From NCBI GenBank assembly GCA_032718475.1, contig JAUCBJ010005803.1, forward strand, positions 1 through 62,184: a DNA stretch of 62,184 bases, given 5' to 3'. A program made the translations under genes and the position numbers. Shown here one piece after another: positions 27,826 to 39,100 of this stretch. Each line of letters begins with the position of its first letter. Positions within the stretch are counted from its first letter, which is position 1. Source of the stretch: Nemertoderma westbladi. Its lineage: Eukaryota; Xenacoelomorpha; Nemertodermatida; Nemertodermatidae. Under the pieces are notes generated by a model. It did no database searches, was not told the DNA's origin, and worked only from the letters and a program-made list of their open reading frames with translations.

Positions 27826-27829
27826 ACAA
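26012..27829 (-). CDS. RTE-type reverse transcriptase, 605 codons, open throughout
   Basis: RNA-directed DNA polymerase of a non-LTR element. In order: linker to the RT fingers (NRASGVDGVPPE), RGISLISIAAKLYNRILL, motif A (FVDFFKAFDSV), motif B (VLQGDTLAPFLF), catalytic FADD (DLDFADDLGVL), the primer-grip region with YLGSW, thumb (RLFRAAVVPVLLYG) and the RTE/RTEX-like C-terminus (GHCFRRED). The upstream endonuclease is lacking; the first codons lie at the truncation point. The uninterrupted frame and presence of other close copies suggest the family was active recently. The clade name RTE/RTEX is from motif pattern only. Confidence 0.88.
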   Translation of the reverse strand: MYLQELINQQVDAINDADDSRQSSQAWKSINLLTGRKSQPTTKVKAESPADRLNGWKAHFEKLLNNDRVLPDNFIEVKVSESVLPDIPIGDISFAEVKAAAKSIKTNRASGVDGVPPEIFKIPECLKLIYPIIVDMYRTTRVPQEMKTNKLVPVPKKGNLTLYGSFRGISLISIAAKLYNRILLNRIRDPIERLLRGNQNGFRKGRGTMEPILALRRIIEELSKKKDRHLAVIFVDFFKAFDSVSRSRMFSILSLYGIPDEIIAAIRSVYDGSTTFVSTVDGDTEPFEVLWSVLQGDTLAPFLFIIVVDYVLRMSLDHHNDDGVMITPPTGSRSRGNPAKYLTDLDFADDLGVLSESLEGAQRLLSSLEHAASSVGLFINSRKTKILTVNFESPQQVSDRMSISSKDGMLEHVDDFCYLGSWIRKSGEDLRIRKGKAWAALNRLSRIWKSPRINRKLKVRLFRAAVVPVLLYGSPCWALTAEDTKSLDGTFTRMLRRVHCVKYNAHISNQTLYNIGGVSLVPPSLTLEQNRLRFAGHCFRREDQPVHNLVLWQPHGVNKHGGQPMTFLRRILKDTGLKDADDLANVMGDRELWRCNFVDKPAQHS

Positions 27830-28333
27830 TATTCTAGAACGTGTTATTTATTTTAAGAGTTGGTTGGCAACAGCGGAATGCCTATTATACAATATCTATA
27901 TTGCATAGCTAATCATACATAAACAAATTGTTCCAGAATATTGTGTATTTATTAAATAGAATAAATGGCCTGCTGCGAACAATAATTCTTGCAATCTTTG
28001 AACGCCTATTTCTCAGCTGTTTCTCAACGAAATTCAGACATTGTTACATATTTTGAATCCTTTCAACGCAAGCTTTCTATTGATATGAAAAAATTACGAC
28101 TAAAGTGAAGAATGGCCACGATACGGAGGGTGCGATTTCGAAAAAGACACTTTTTTAAAACGCGTATGAATAAAATTTAAAGGCGAAATCGAAAATTCCG
28201 GCTTCATGGTAACAACCACGGTGAGTGGAACTAGTTGTGTTTCAAATTTCAAGCAATATGATAAAGATTTGTAGAAAAATTTGGGGGGGTCCGTGTCATG
28301 AGAAAATGACACTATATTACGGGTCATGGTGTA

Positions 28334-29362
28334 TTATGATCATATAATTTGTTTTTTCTTTGACTGGGGTGGGTGGTGTGAAAGTGGCCCACCAGGAGAA
28401 TAGCCAGTAGATGAACCAAAGAAGCAAACAATATCCATATAGACGATAAAGAATAAAAAGGAAAGAGCTACACAATGCTGCATATGCTATGTAAGTAAAA
28501 AATATTTAAGGCATCACCACTTAATAGCACCTCCTAATAAACATTGTGATCTATTGTAATATAAGAGTTCTTTCAAGATCTTTAAAAAAAGGATTTCTTT
28601 CATCGAGTTCTTTTTTAATATGAGTTCTATCATTAACTTGATTTGTAACCCCTTACTTATAAAATGGCATATCCCCCATTGTGTAGTTTTCATTCTGGTA
28701 TATACCATCCTTGGAGATTGCATGATAATTCGAGCTCAGTATGGTGATTAGAATACAACACCACCTCATTCATTTAGTTTGATACATATCAAATTGTTTA
28801 TTATAACACTATCAACAACCTAGTTCAATGAAGTACATGTCTATCCTTATTGTTATTGGTATTTTAGGTGAAGGAGTGGTCCCCTATTATTATAACTTTC
28901 GTTGGGCAGAGCTTAGAAAAGTCGGCCTTGTTGTCGAAATTTGGCAGTTGTAAAGGTAAGAAAGAAGATGGTTGCAATTATTGTCAGCCACCTGCCGCGC
29001 CTATAGTTGGCTATTAATTATTTTTAACAGACAACAATCTTGAATTTATCAACTTATGTGTATGCCAAGTTAATTGTAAAGTTTTATTGCTACAATCCCT
29101 TGCAATTATACCGAAATGGTAATAATAATAATTGATTGAGAGCGTTAAGGTAATTAAATATATATTAATTGTTCTGATAACAACACAATCCCCGGATAAT
29201 TAAGTATAATATAAAACAAATATGTAAATAAATTATAATATAATTTAAATTAAATCTTAAATTTACCAACTCAACATAATAAAATTTACACAGTTCTTTA
29301 GTTTTTGGTTTAAACAATAGTACTTTATATATATTTTATTATTTAAAAGTCAAATTAATTGT
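28334..29362. other. GPCR upstream region; promoter not resolved
   Basis: AT-rich. Holds a SINE tail fragment (28879-28942). TATATATA-type runs near 29325 could serve as a TATA element but such runs are common here. Confidence 0.4.
28879..28942 (-). mobile_element. SINE tail fragment
   Basis: ATTATAACTTTCGTTGGGCA then AAAGTCGGC matches the tail end of the SINE at 31966-32010. Confidence 0.45.
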
Positions 29363-30193
29363 ATGGCTTCAATTCTTCAACCATTTTATGGACAAAGCCT
29401 TTCTAACCGAAGTCAATTATTGCAAACCAGCAAATTGTCAAACCGAACACTATATGACATTACTAATGTTGTAGACAACAAGCACCGCAACTATATCGAT
29501 GCTTTCAGTGAACCTCTATGGGTAGCTATTCTATGGGGAATTGCTTTCATGGTTATGTCGCTAGTGGGCGTTCTGGGTAACTCTATAGTTTGCTACATTA
29601 TCATTGCCAACGCTCGGATGCGAAGTACAACAAATTACTTTCTGCTAAGCCAAAGTTTTAGCGATATTTTAATGGCTGTAATCTGTATCAACCCGACGTA
29701 TGTTGGAATTATAAGTCGTTACTGGCCTTTTGGAGGGTTTCTTTGTACTGCAATATCTTATATACAAAGTATAACAGTATCAGTTTCTATAGTTACCATG
29801 GTGGTAATATGTTTTGACCGATACATAGCAGTTATATATCCTCTTAAGCAACGGCTCCCTCGTCGGGTTTGTTTGACTATAATCTCAATTATATGGTTGG
29901 TGGCTTGCATTGTTGGTCTACCTACTGCATTAATGAGTGTCTATGAACCATATGGTTATGATGAGGATCAAAGCAACGCCACTGTTGTCTATGATTGTTA
30001 TGAAGATTGGGGAAGAGGCAATGAACAGAGAAAATATCATTACAGTCTGGCTATGCTTGGTTTTCAGTACTTTGTTCCCTTAGTGTTGGTTCTCTTTGGT
30101 TATGGGAGAATTACCTATGCCCTTTGGTTCAACACTCCACCAGGACTAACCGCAGGTGCCAGCTCCAGCCGACAAATTACAGCTAAACGTAAG
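29363..30193 (+). CDS. GPCR exon 1: N-terminus to TM5 and start of intracellular loop 3
   Basis: This exon codes for residues 1-277. The ATG at 29363 is chosen because it gives a short glycosylated N-terminus followed directly by TM1, with no signal peptide, as is usual in this family. A TATA-like run sits about 40 bases upstream, but no promoter can be assigned safely. The exon ends at 30193 before GTTAGT. Read-through into the intron adds 16 residues and stops at 30244, which would give a 5-TM truncated product. Confidence 0.9.
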
Positions 30194-33100
30194 GTTAGTC
30201 ACTTGATGAGACAACTGCATTATTACTGTAATTTTATAATCTGAACAATGTGAACAATATACAAATATTTTCATTTTCTATTTTGCATAGCAAATGGTCA
30301 AATGTGTATAGCAACGAGCTCATAATGGACACAGAAACTTCGTACTGTACTAATGCCTACTACACCCAATATATTGATAATGTCGAACAATATGTACTCA
30401 TCTTTAAAATATGGTTGTGTTTATGTGTTTATTGTACTTGACATAGTGAACCTGACGTATCATTCTTGTGAAAGTGTGAAAATTTGGCGTCCGCAGCAGT
30501 TAGAGCCCAGAATAGCGGATTATTTGTACTACTACAGTTTCCGATGTATTCTGTGTGACTTCCAAATCCTGGAAAGCCCATCCAATGCTGCCCATGCCTT
30601 TCCCTTGCGTATATGAATGTCCTGACTTCCGGATCGATAATCCCAGTTAAGTCGTCTACGTGTTCAAGCATACCATCCTTTGAGCTTATGCTCATACGAT
30701 CAGACATTTCCTGAGGTCTTACAAAGTTAACTGTCAAAATTGTGGTTTTCTTGGAGTTAACAAAACTCATCAGAAAAAGCCCATCATCACCTATTCTGAT
30801 GCACGCACATTACCCACCATTTGGCTATGCAGCTCATCTGCTGGGCCATGCCCTGTACCCCTGCTGCCAGGTGCAGGTCGCAGTGGTCGAGTATTAAATA
30901 TAGATATTAAATATATTTTTGTGATAAAAAATGTGTAACAAAAATTTTCATATTTTTGTGTTTTGTTAACTGGATAATATAATTATTCAACAATTAGCGG
31001 ACTTTCCAATATTTACAATGTGGCCCAAGCCCGGCCCGTTGCGGGCCGGTCCGCCCCAGCCCACGGGCTTGCCCGGCTCGTGACCATTGTTCTCCCCCCC
31101 CCCCCCCCCCCCCCAGGATGAACCCTGCTGCCAAAGGTCGAGGGCCCCTCATTTGTCATTAGCCTTGCGGCCCCCAAAACCTTAATCCGGCCCTTGATTC
31201 CCCGAAAAGAACCATAGAGAGATAGGTTGCCCTTCTTGGGAACTGGCACCAACTTTTTTTGTTTTCTTTTCTTGTGGGACTCTTGTTGTTCTGTACATGT
31301 CTACTATGATGGGATAGATGAGCTTTAAATACTCAGGTATTTAAAGGCCTCAGCGGGAACACCATCTGCTCCACAGGCACGATTGGCTCTTTGCAGCTGC
31401 CTTCACTTCTGCAAAGGAGATATCGCCAATGGGAATATCTGGGAGTACAGATTCAGATAGGAACCAGGACAGAAATTACTCATTCAACAGCTCAAAGTTA
31501 AAATTAATCCTTTATTTAAAATCGCAATCCACAACAATGCGATCTAGCATTACTTATACTACAGTATAACCGTAGTTATACTGTTATAGTAGGTCATGGA
31601 TCTAGCAAAGATATGATATAGCAAATGTTATGCAGCGCAATTTGGCCCATGTGAAGAATACCAGCCTTTCTGCCGTTATATTTCACTTTGCAGTTACCCC
31701 CATGTGAAGAATACCAGGTTTTCACCAAAAAACACAGGTTACAGGAGGGCTGAATCTAACCAAAACAATAAACGAATTAGAATATGTACAGGTTATAAGA
31801 CAGTAAATAAGCGCTATAAAAAAATATAAAAAAAACAATTTTGTCAACTAGCCGGTATAGCATTCTTATATATATTAGGTATATGTAAAGCACAAGATGG
31901 GTAGAGATTTACCTGACTGGCGAAATATAAATATGAACAAATGAGAAGCCAGCTTCCTATGAAAAACAAATTATAACTTTTTGTTGGGCACAGCTTTTTG
32001 CAAAGTCGGCAATGACGTCCAGTAAGGATCGAACTGGTGACCTCCGAGTTGGAAGTCTGACGTTCTAACCATTCAGCAAGCGGCCCAGGTAAATGATAGA
32101 CCTGGAAATACTATCTGATACCTTGTATGTCCGCAATTTACCTCCTCATGGCCTCCCATCTGTCAATTACCATCATATGATGCCACTGTGCCCAACCCTA
32201 CAGTACTTGGCCGTCTTTAACCACTCATTCACTAATAATAAATTATAAAAATATACCGGTGGTCCTACGGTGGCCCATAACTGTCACAGGATATAAAAAG
32301 GAACGGCAGAAATTAAAGAAGCTACGGCAGAAATTAAAAAGCCACGGCAGAAATTAAAAAGCTTGCAGTCGGCACTCATACTCATATAATCTAGCAATAG
32401 CAGTTGCTTTTTAATTTCTGTCGTGGCTTTTTAATTTCTGCCATGGCTTTTTAATTTCTGCCGTGGCTTTTTAATTTCTGCCGTGGCTTTTTAATTTCTG
32501 CCGTGGCTTTTTAATTTCTGCCTTGGCTTCTTTAATTTCTGCCGTGGCTTTTTAATTTCTGCCGTGGCTTTTAAATTTCTGCCGTAGCTTCTTTAATTTC
32601 TGCCGTGGCTTTTTAATTTCTGCCGTGGCTTTTTAATTTCTGCCGTGGCTTTTTAATTTCTGCCGTGGCTTTTTATATACTGTGACAGTTGTGGGCCACC
32701 GTAGTGGTCGCATCTAAATGCAGATCTAGAAATACTACCTGATACCTTGAATGTCCGCAATTTACCTCCTCATGGCCTTACATCTGTCAATTACCATCAT
32801 ATGATGCCACTGTGCCCAACCCTACCGTACTTGGCCATCTTTAACCACTCGCTACAATGGAATGAACCATCACGGCCACAATGATTAATTAACACTCTAA
32901 CTATTAATTTAGGCAGGATAGTTACAGCCATAGAGAAATGCGACCGGTATATTTTTAATTTATTATTGAAGCCACTCTTTCACTCATTCACCCATAACAC
33001 CAATAATAAATTAAAAATACACCGGTGGCATTTCTCTATGGCTGTAACTGTCCTGCCTAAATTAATAGTTATAGTGTATAATTCATCATCGTGGCCGTGA

Positions 33101-36100
33101 TGGTTCATGGTTAATATACACTCCAATGTATTTAATATACACTACCCTTTCATTGTAGCGAGTGGTTAAAGACGATGGTAGCATATATGGTTAGTGCATC
33201 AGACTTCCAACCCGGAGCTCACTAGTTTGATCTCTCCTGGACGTCATTGCCGAATTTGCAAAAAGCTGTGCCAAACAAAAAATTATAATATGAAGCCACT
33301 CATTCACTCACCCATAACACCAATAATAAATCAAAAATAAACCTACCTACAAATAAACACTGTAATAACTGCCCGAAAAACTATCCTCTATATTAGAAAA
33401 TACAGGACTTTCTTTCCGCAGAAAGGGGTAAGTCTACATACTAAATTTAATAAATATAAAGGGTTTCAGGATATAAACAAATGTTTGACCGGCTTGCTAA
33501 CCCCCACCACGCTATCTGTTCTTTTTTTGTAATTCCGCTTTTGTAATGTTTGTAATATGTTTGTAGACGTTTTTGTCTGTATTTTTGTGCATAATCGACT
33601 TTTGATTCTGCTCATGTTTAGACATTTATTTTTGTTAAAATGTATTGACAGTTAGTATTCTAGACATTAGTCTTCACTCGCTTTTTATTGCCCACGTTCT
33701 GTATTAGTTATTACATTAAATCATCACGTTTTGTTTTCCATCTGTCCATTTGTTTCGCTACACATCGTATTACTTTATTGCTTCGACCATTCTTGCACAT
33801 CTCATTGTCTTCTTTTTTCTGCCGTTGACATTTCTTCCATTTCATTAGTTATACCGCGAATAAAACTGAATAATCACTGATGCCGTTCCTGAAGCAAATT
33901 AACCTGTATAATTACCGAGGCCGTAGGCCGAGGTTATTATATTAGGTTAATTTGCTGAAGGATAAGGCAGAAGTGATTATTTATTATTAGTTCATTATGT
34001 TATTTTTTATTGCAATTCGTATTTCTTGTGTATCGCTATTGTGTTTTTCTCTTGAGGTTCGTATATCGTTGTTATTTATAATACTCTGAATCCCACCATG
34101 CCCCATTTCCATTCTATCTATCTTCAGAAATTTTGTGTCGTCAGTGTTTTGTCATGCTTGCCTTATATTGTCTAACTTATATTCATGTTTCATGTTTCCT
34201 GTCAAGTACTGTTCGTAGGACCTCGTTTAGTTACGTTTTGTTTGTCTGTTTTGTTAAACTTATTAGCTTATTATTAACTTATTAGGTCAATAAACAGACA
34301 CATACATACCAATTGACCAATAATACAGGAAATGCAACCGAATACTGAAATACAGAAATAAAACAAATCAGACAGATAGAAGATTTATTAAACCCCAAAA
34401 CTGATACCACTAAAGCCTAAACCAACCGCCTAAGTACATGCAACCAAAATAAGAAAGAACCAAAGTCCTGAATTTTCTAATATATAGGATAGTTTATTCG
34501 GGCAGTTATTACAGTGTTTATTTGTAGGTAGGTTTATTTTTGGTAATAGGCTGGCTTCTCATTTGTTTATATTATGTATATATATAATGCAGCATGCCGA
34601 GAGTAGTAGTAGTAACTTTGTGCTAATGATCCCGCAGATATGAACTAAAGATATTGTTTTTATCTAAAAATTTTCTTATTAAGTGTACTTTGAAGATAAG
34701 ATTCACTTTATAAATAATTTTTGGAAGTTTGATATTTGAATTGATTGGATCATCGGTTATGATATCTTTCGAGTCTGAGCAGAAATACCCGAAGGCCTGA
34801 AAAATATTTCAATGTATTGCAACTAAAAACGGTGACTTATATTACCAATAATTCAACACCTCATTGTGTGGAAACGTATTGATAGAGTGGGTAATGACAT
34901 ATTTCTGTAATTATATTGAAAGCTCATGAGGATACATTTATAATACCGTCTATCAGAACCTCACAGCATGTCATGCACGTCCGCAAGTAATTGGGCTGGA
35001 CTGAGGTCATGCACATCTAACTGCAACTGTAACTTGCTTCCTATAATAGTACATGTCTGATACTAAACACCAAGTAATGGTTACAGTTAGTTATACGGTG
35101 AAGGTACAGCACAACTGGGAAATCAGCAACTGGAGCAAAAGTCAACCCGACAGGTTAGCTAGCAACCTGTTTTAATGTTTTGGTACAATGGGTTCTTAGT
35201 CTCTGGGGAATCGTAATTATTAAGAGTTAACGAATAATGTTGAAACATTTCTGATCCGATTTCACTTTGTTCTATCACTCAGTTAGATTAATGCTGACTG
35301 CATGAGCAGACAGAAACCAAGAACAAAGCCATCGCCTTCTGTCTGATTGTTGAGCCATTTTGATCCAATCTGTGCATTAGGTCTTGAGTCGCTGTCTCAT
35401 TAAGTATTCATTGGGTATACATCGGATCAAATGGTTTTTTATACGTATTGTAGGTCAAATGGTCCCTTTGTATGGTAAACAGATTCAGTAGATTCAGTAG
35501 TTCAAAGAGTCGTCAAATTAAATTTTAGTGTTTTTTTGCTTTTCGTGTGGAACTTCCTGAATTACTTAGAAAAATTCAAGTATATATTTTTTTGAAATCG
35601 TATACTCAAACAAATTGTATTACTATCAAATAAATTCATACAAAGGACAGCAGCATTGACCAATTTCAATTTAAGCTTATAATGTTCAGATTGATTATAT
35701 TATTCAAAAAAAGTTTCAGTTTTAGTTGTGGAGATAGTGGCAACACTCACACCCCAGCATTATTATCCATATATAGAATAACAATGCTGCATCATCTACC
35801 GTGTGAAACGCAAGAGCATACTGCTCCCAGAAGTTGTGATTCCAGTATTCACTTGCGGACATCAAATTATCATGAAAAGAATTCCTACCACATGACCTCT
35901 CCTGCAAGGTTTTCAAATATGTAACACAATATGAATTTCGTCATAAAATATGGATGGGGGTTCGTCACTGTAAGAAATAAAAAATTTTCCTGTAAAATTA
36001 TAACAATTATTTCTTACAATATAGAGTCAACCGTAGTCCGCCTAACTGTATATCAAGGTATGTATGTTGTATGTATGTATGATGTGCTGAAGATAAATTT

Positions 36101-39100
36101 AAATTGCACAAATCCATTCACATACGTTTTGATTTTTCTTTCATGAGATGTAAACATTGACTACTAGTAACGCTTTTAATATCGCCTTCAAAAATCAAAC
36201 TGGAAGTTCAGAATTATAGAAAATGATTAAGCCATCAGGAAGATGAAAACTTATTCATTCCCTTGGTTTCTTCATTGGGATCTATAGCAGTTTAATTAAT
36301 ATGGCTTTAGATGATGATGTTAACTCTTTGACCTACAATAGGAATGATCCAGTTAAATCGACCGTCACTAATTATCTTCATACTAATCACGTTCTTATCC
36401 ACTGCCCGTTTGCCCAAGGCATTGTGCAATTTGTATCATACATTAGTAATCGAATGAAAAGTACATCATTTAATCTTCAGAGCTCTAACTCATTACAACC
36501 CTGAGAACGGGCTATTCTGCTGCACGGTCGAGTGGATTTCGAGCAATTTCTAAAAATTTCCATCTGCGAATTTTTTTAATCATCGAAGTCTCATTCACTC
36601 CCATCCATAAAGCGTTACAAATATTAAAACATATCAAACTATCCCTGTCCAATGACCAACTGGCCAAATTAAACTTCACTTTTTCCTTTACGAGTAGCTT
36701 TCTCCATTATTATGATAAATTATATTTATTCTATCAATCTAATCTATCTATTCTATCGACCGGAGGCGGCTCAGTTCAAGTGTCAATCTTGGGAGGACTA
36801 ATGAGACACCGCAATGCTGTGGTCTGGATGGGGATGTGTCAATGTTTATTTTACCTGAACATGGGTAGAACGTAATTAATCACAATTATGATGCAAGTGT
36901 GTCACCCCAATAAAACTTTGAATGAATCTGTGTCACCATCAATAGTAGACACAAATGACGGATAAACGTCGCCTTCAGGAATCTCATATAATGCGCAAGT
37001 ATGCAGAACATACATGGTTGGGCGACTGAATCAAAGGCCTTAAAAAGAAGTCAACAAAGACATCCAGCATCCAGGTGTCATGTTCTGTGCATGTTCATAT
37101 TTGTGTGCAACAGCAGCGTTGTTGTGTGCTGTATCTGATAGCAGATACTGGGCGAGAGTTGTTGTCTCTGTTGCCTAGCAAAATTATATATGGTTGTGTT
37201 CTGTACGCCACAGTTCTAGCACATTAGTAGATACATTACGGTAGCTAGAGATATTTGATATAGATATACACCATGTCCCGTAATATACACCATGTCCCGT
37301 AATATACACCATGTCCCGTAATATAGTGTCATTTTCTGATGACACGGACCCCCCCCCCCCCAGATTTTTCTACTAATCTTTATCATATTGCTTGAACTTT
37401 GAAACACAACTAGTTCCACTCACCGTGGTTGACCCCATGAAGCCGGAATTTTCGATTTTGCCTTTTAATTTTTTTATAGGCGTTTTAAAAAAGTGTCTTT
37501 TGCGAAATCGCACCCTCCCTATCGTGGCCATCTTCGGATTAGTCGTAATTTTTTCATATCATTAGAAAGCTTGCCTTGGAAGGATTCGAAATATGTAACA
37601 ATATCTGAATTTCGTTGAGAAACAGCTCATATATATAGGCGTTCAAAGATTGCAAGAATTATCGTTCGCTGCAGGCCTTTTATTATATTTAATAAATACA
37701 CAAAATTCTAGAATGTGTTATTTATTTTATAAGTTGGTTGGCAACAGCGGTATTCCTATCCAATATAATTCCCCAAAGTTATAATAAATATAATCAAATA
37801 TAATGAAACCAAACAAAACACAATTATTACAAATAGGTAATTAAGAAATAACTAATTAAGAAATAACTAAATATAGAATGATCAAGTTATCCCACCAACC
37901 CGTAGCCGCCCTGCCTTGGGGCTTTCGTTGTAAAAGTTAGGGGTAGTGCTCTAATGGTGCAGATGCCCCATCCACAGCTCCTGCGGAATGCCACTTTGTC
38001 CGAGACCCACGGATACATGACCCTGTAGCACGCAGAACAGCAAACGACAGCCTGTTTCGCACCCATCCCATGATCGACGATAGGGCTTCTCCCACTTTAA
38101 TGCTAGAGATTCTGCGAGGCGTCTTGTGACCATTGAATATTCGGGGGCCATTACTCCGTCCACCGTCACAACGAGTGGTGTGAAATCAGCCTGGCGTAGA
38201 GCGCAAGCCTGACTATATTTTGGTTTTTTCTCTCGTTCAGCACTTGCCATCACTGCCTGTATTGTGCGACCAGCATGGGACGGTGTGTCGGAGTCTACGA
38301 CTCAGACATCAAATAACGCACGTCTTTGTGGTTGCCAGTTCTCCTCCTCAGCTTCACGTACAATAGGTTCGCGCTCAATCGAAGACTCTGGATAAGCTAA
38401 GCTGAACAGGCTCCACTGTGCGTCCCGCACTTCGTTGTGGCGAATAGTTATAAGTCCACCGGTTTTGCAGTCTAGTGAATGAGACACGCTGAATTCACTG
38501 CCACAGCCATCACATCTGCTTGGAGCTGCCACCAGAGGGCGTCCGTATCGCAGCGATAAGGCATCTCTGAATTCAAAAGAGGAAACGTCAAAATGATTTG
38601 CAGCTGTTGTGTTTGCAGCACTGTTAGCAAGCCGGGGATTCTGTTATTAATAGAACATTCGATTATACGCATTCGTCGTTCTGGTAGCACACCCCGAAGC
38701 TGTTGCAAGGTGCTTTCAGCTTGCTGATCGCGTTGAATAGCATGCACCTTTCTCGCTTCTGTGACAAACTGTATTCCTATCCAATTGATCTATTGATAGC
38801 CATTCATACATATACAAAATGTTCCAGAACATCATGTATTTATTAAATGGAATAATGGCCTTCAGCGAACAATGCTTCTTGCAATCTTTGAACGCCTATA
38901 TCTCAGTTGTTTCTCAACGAAATTCAGATATTGTTACATATTTCGAATCCTTACAAGGCAAGCTTTTTAATGATATGAAAAAATTACGACAAATGCGAAG
39001 ATTAGCAAAAGACACTTTTTTAAAACGCTTATAAAAACAATTTAAAGGCAAAATCGAAAATTCCGCCTTCATGGGGTCATCGACGGTGAGTGGAACTAGT

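Larger units (their letters stand above)
25544..28333. mobile_element. Foldback element FB-A, copy 1 (host for RTE family 1)
   Basis: Two inverted arms of about 415 bp (25544-25957 continuing at 27837, and about 27916-28333) around a loop of under 100 bp. Ends read TACACCATGACCCGTAATA with the inverted counterpart ending at 28333. A C-run (19) in the left arm and a G-run (7) in the right follow the sequence TGACACGGACC. No transposase visible. The RTE copy 25958-27825 sits near the inner end of the left arm. Confidence 0.85.

Noticed and set aside
30194-30244. Genuine 293-residue receptor ending in the intron
   Set aside because: It would stop after TM5. The matching TM6 and TM7 exons with correct phases are present downstream.
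32298-32676. Regular 20-bp repeats resembling a CRISPR array
   Set aside because: Units are contiguous without unique spacers, occur in both orientations, and lie in an animal intron; it is a minisatellite.
33869-33981. Hammerhead ribozyme (CTGATG and GAA motifs present)
   Set aside because: The core CUGAUGA and GAAA spacing is absent, and the motifs pair with each other in a simple long hairpin.
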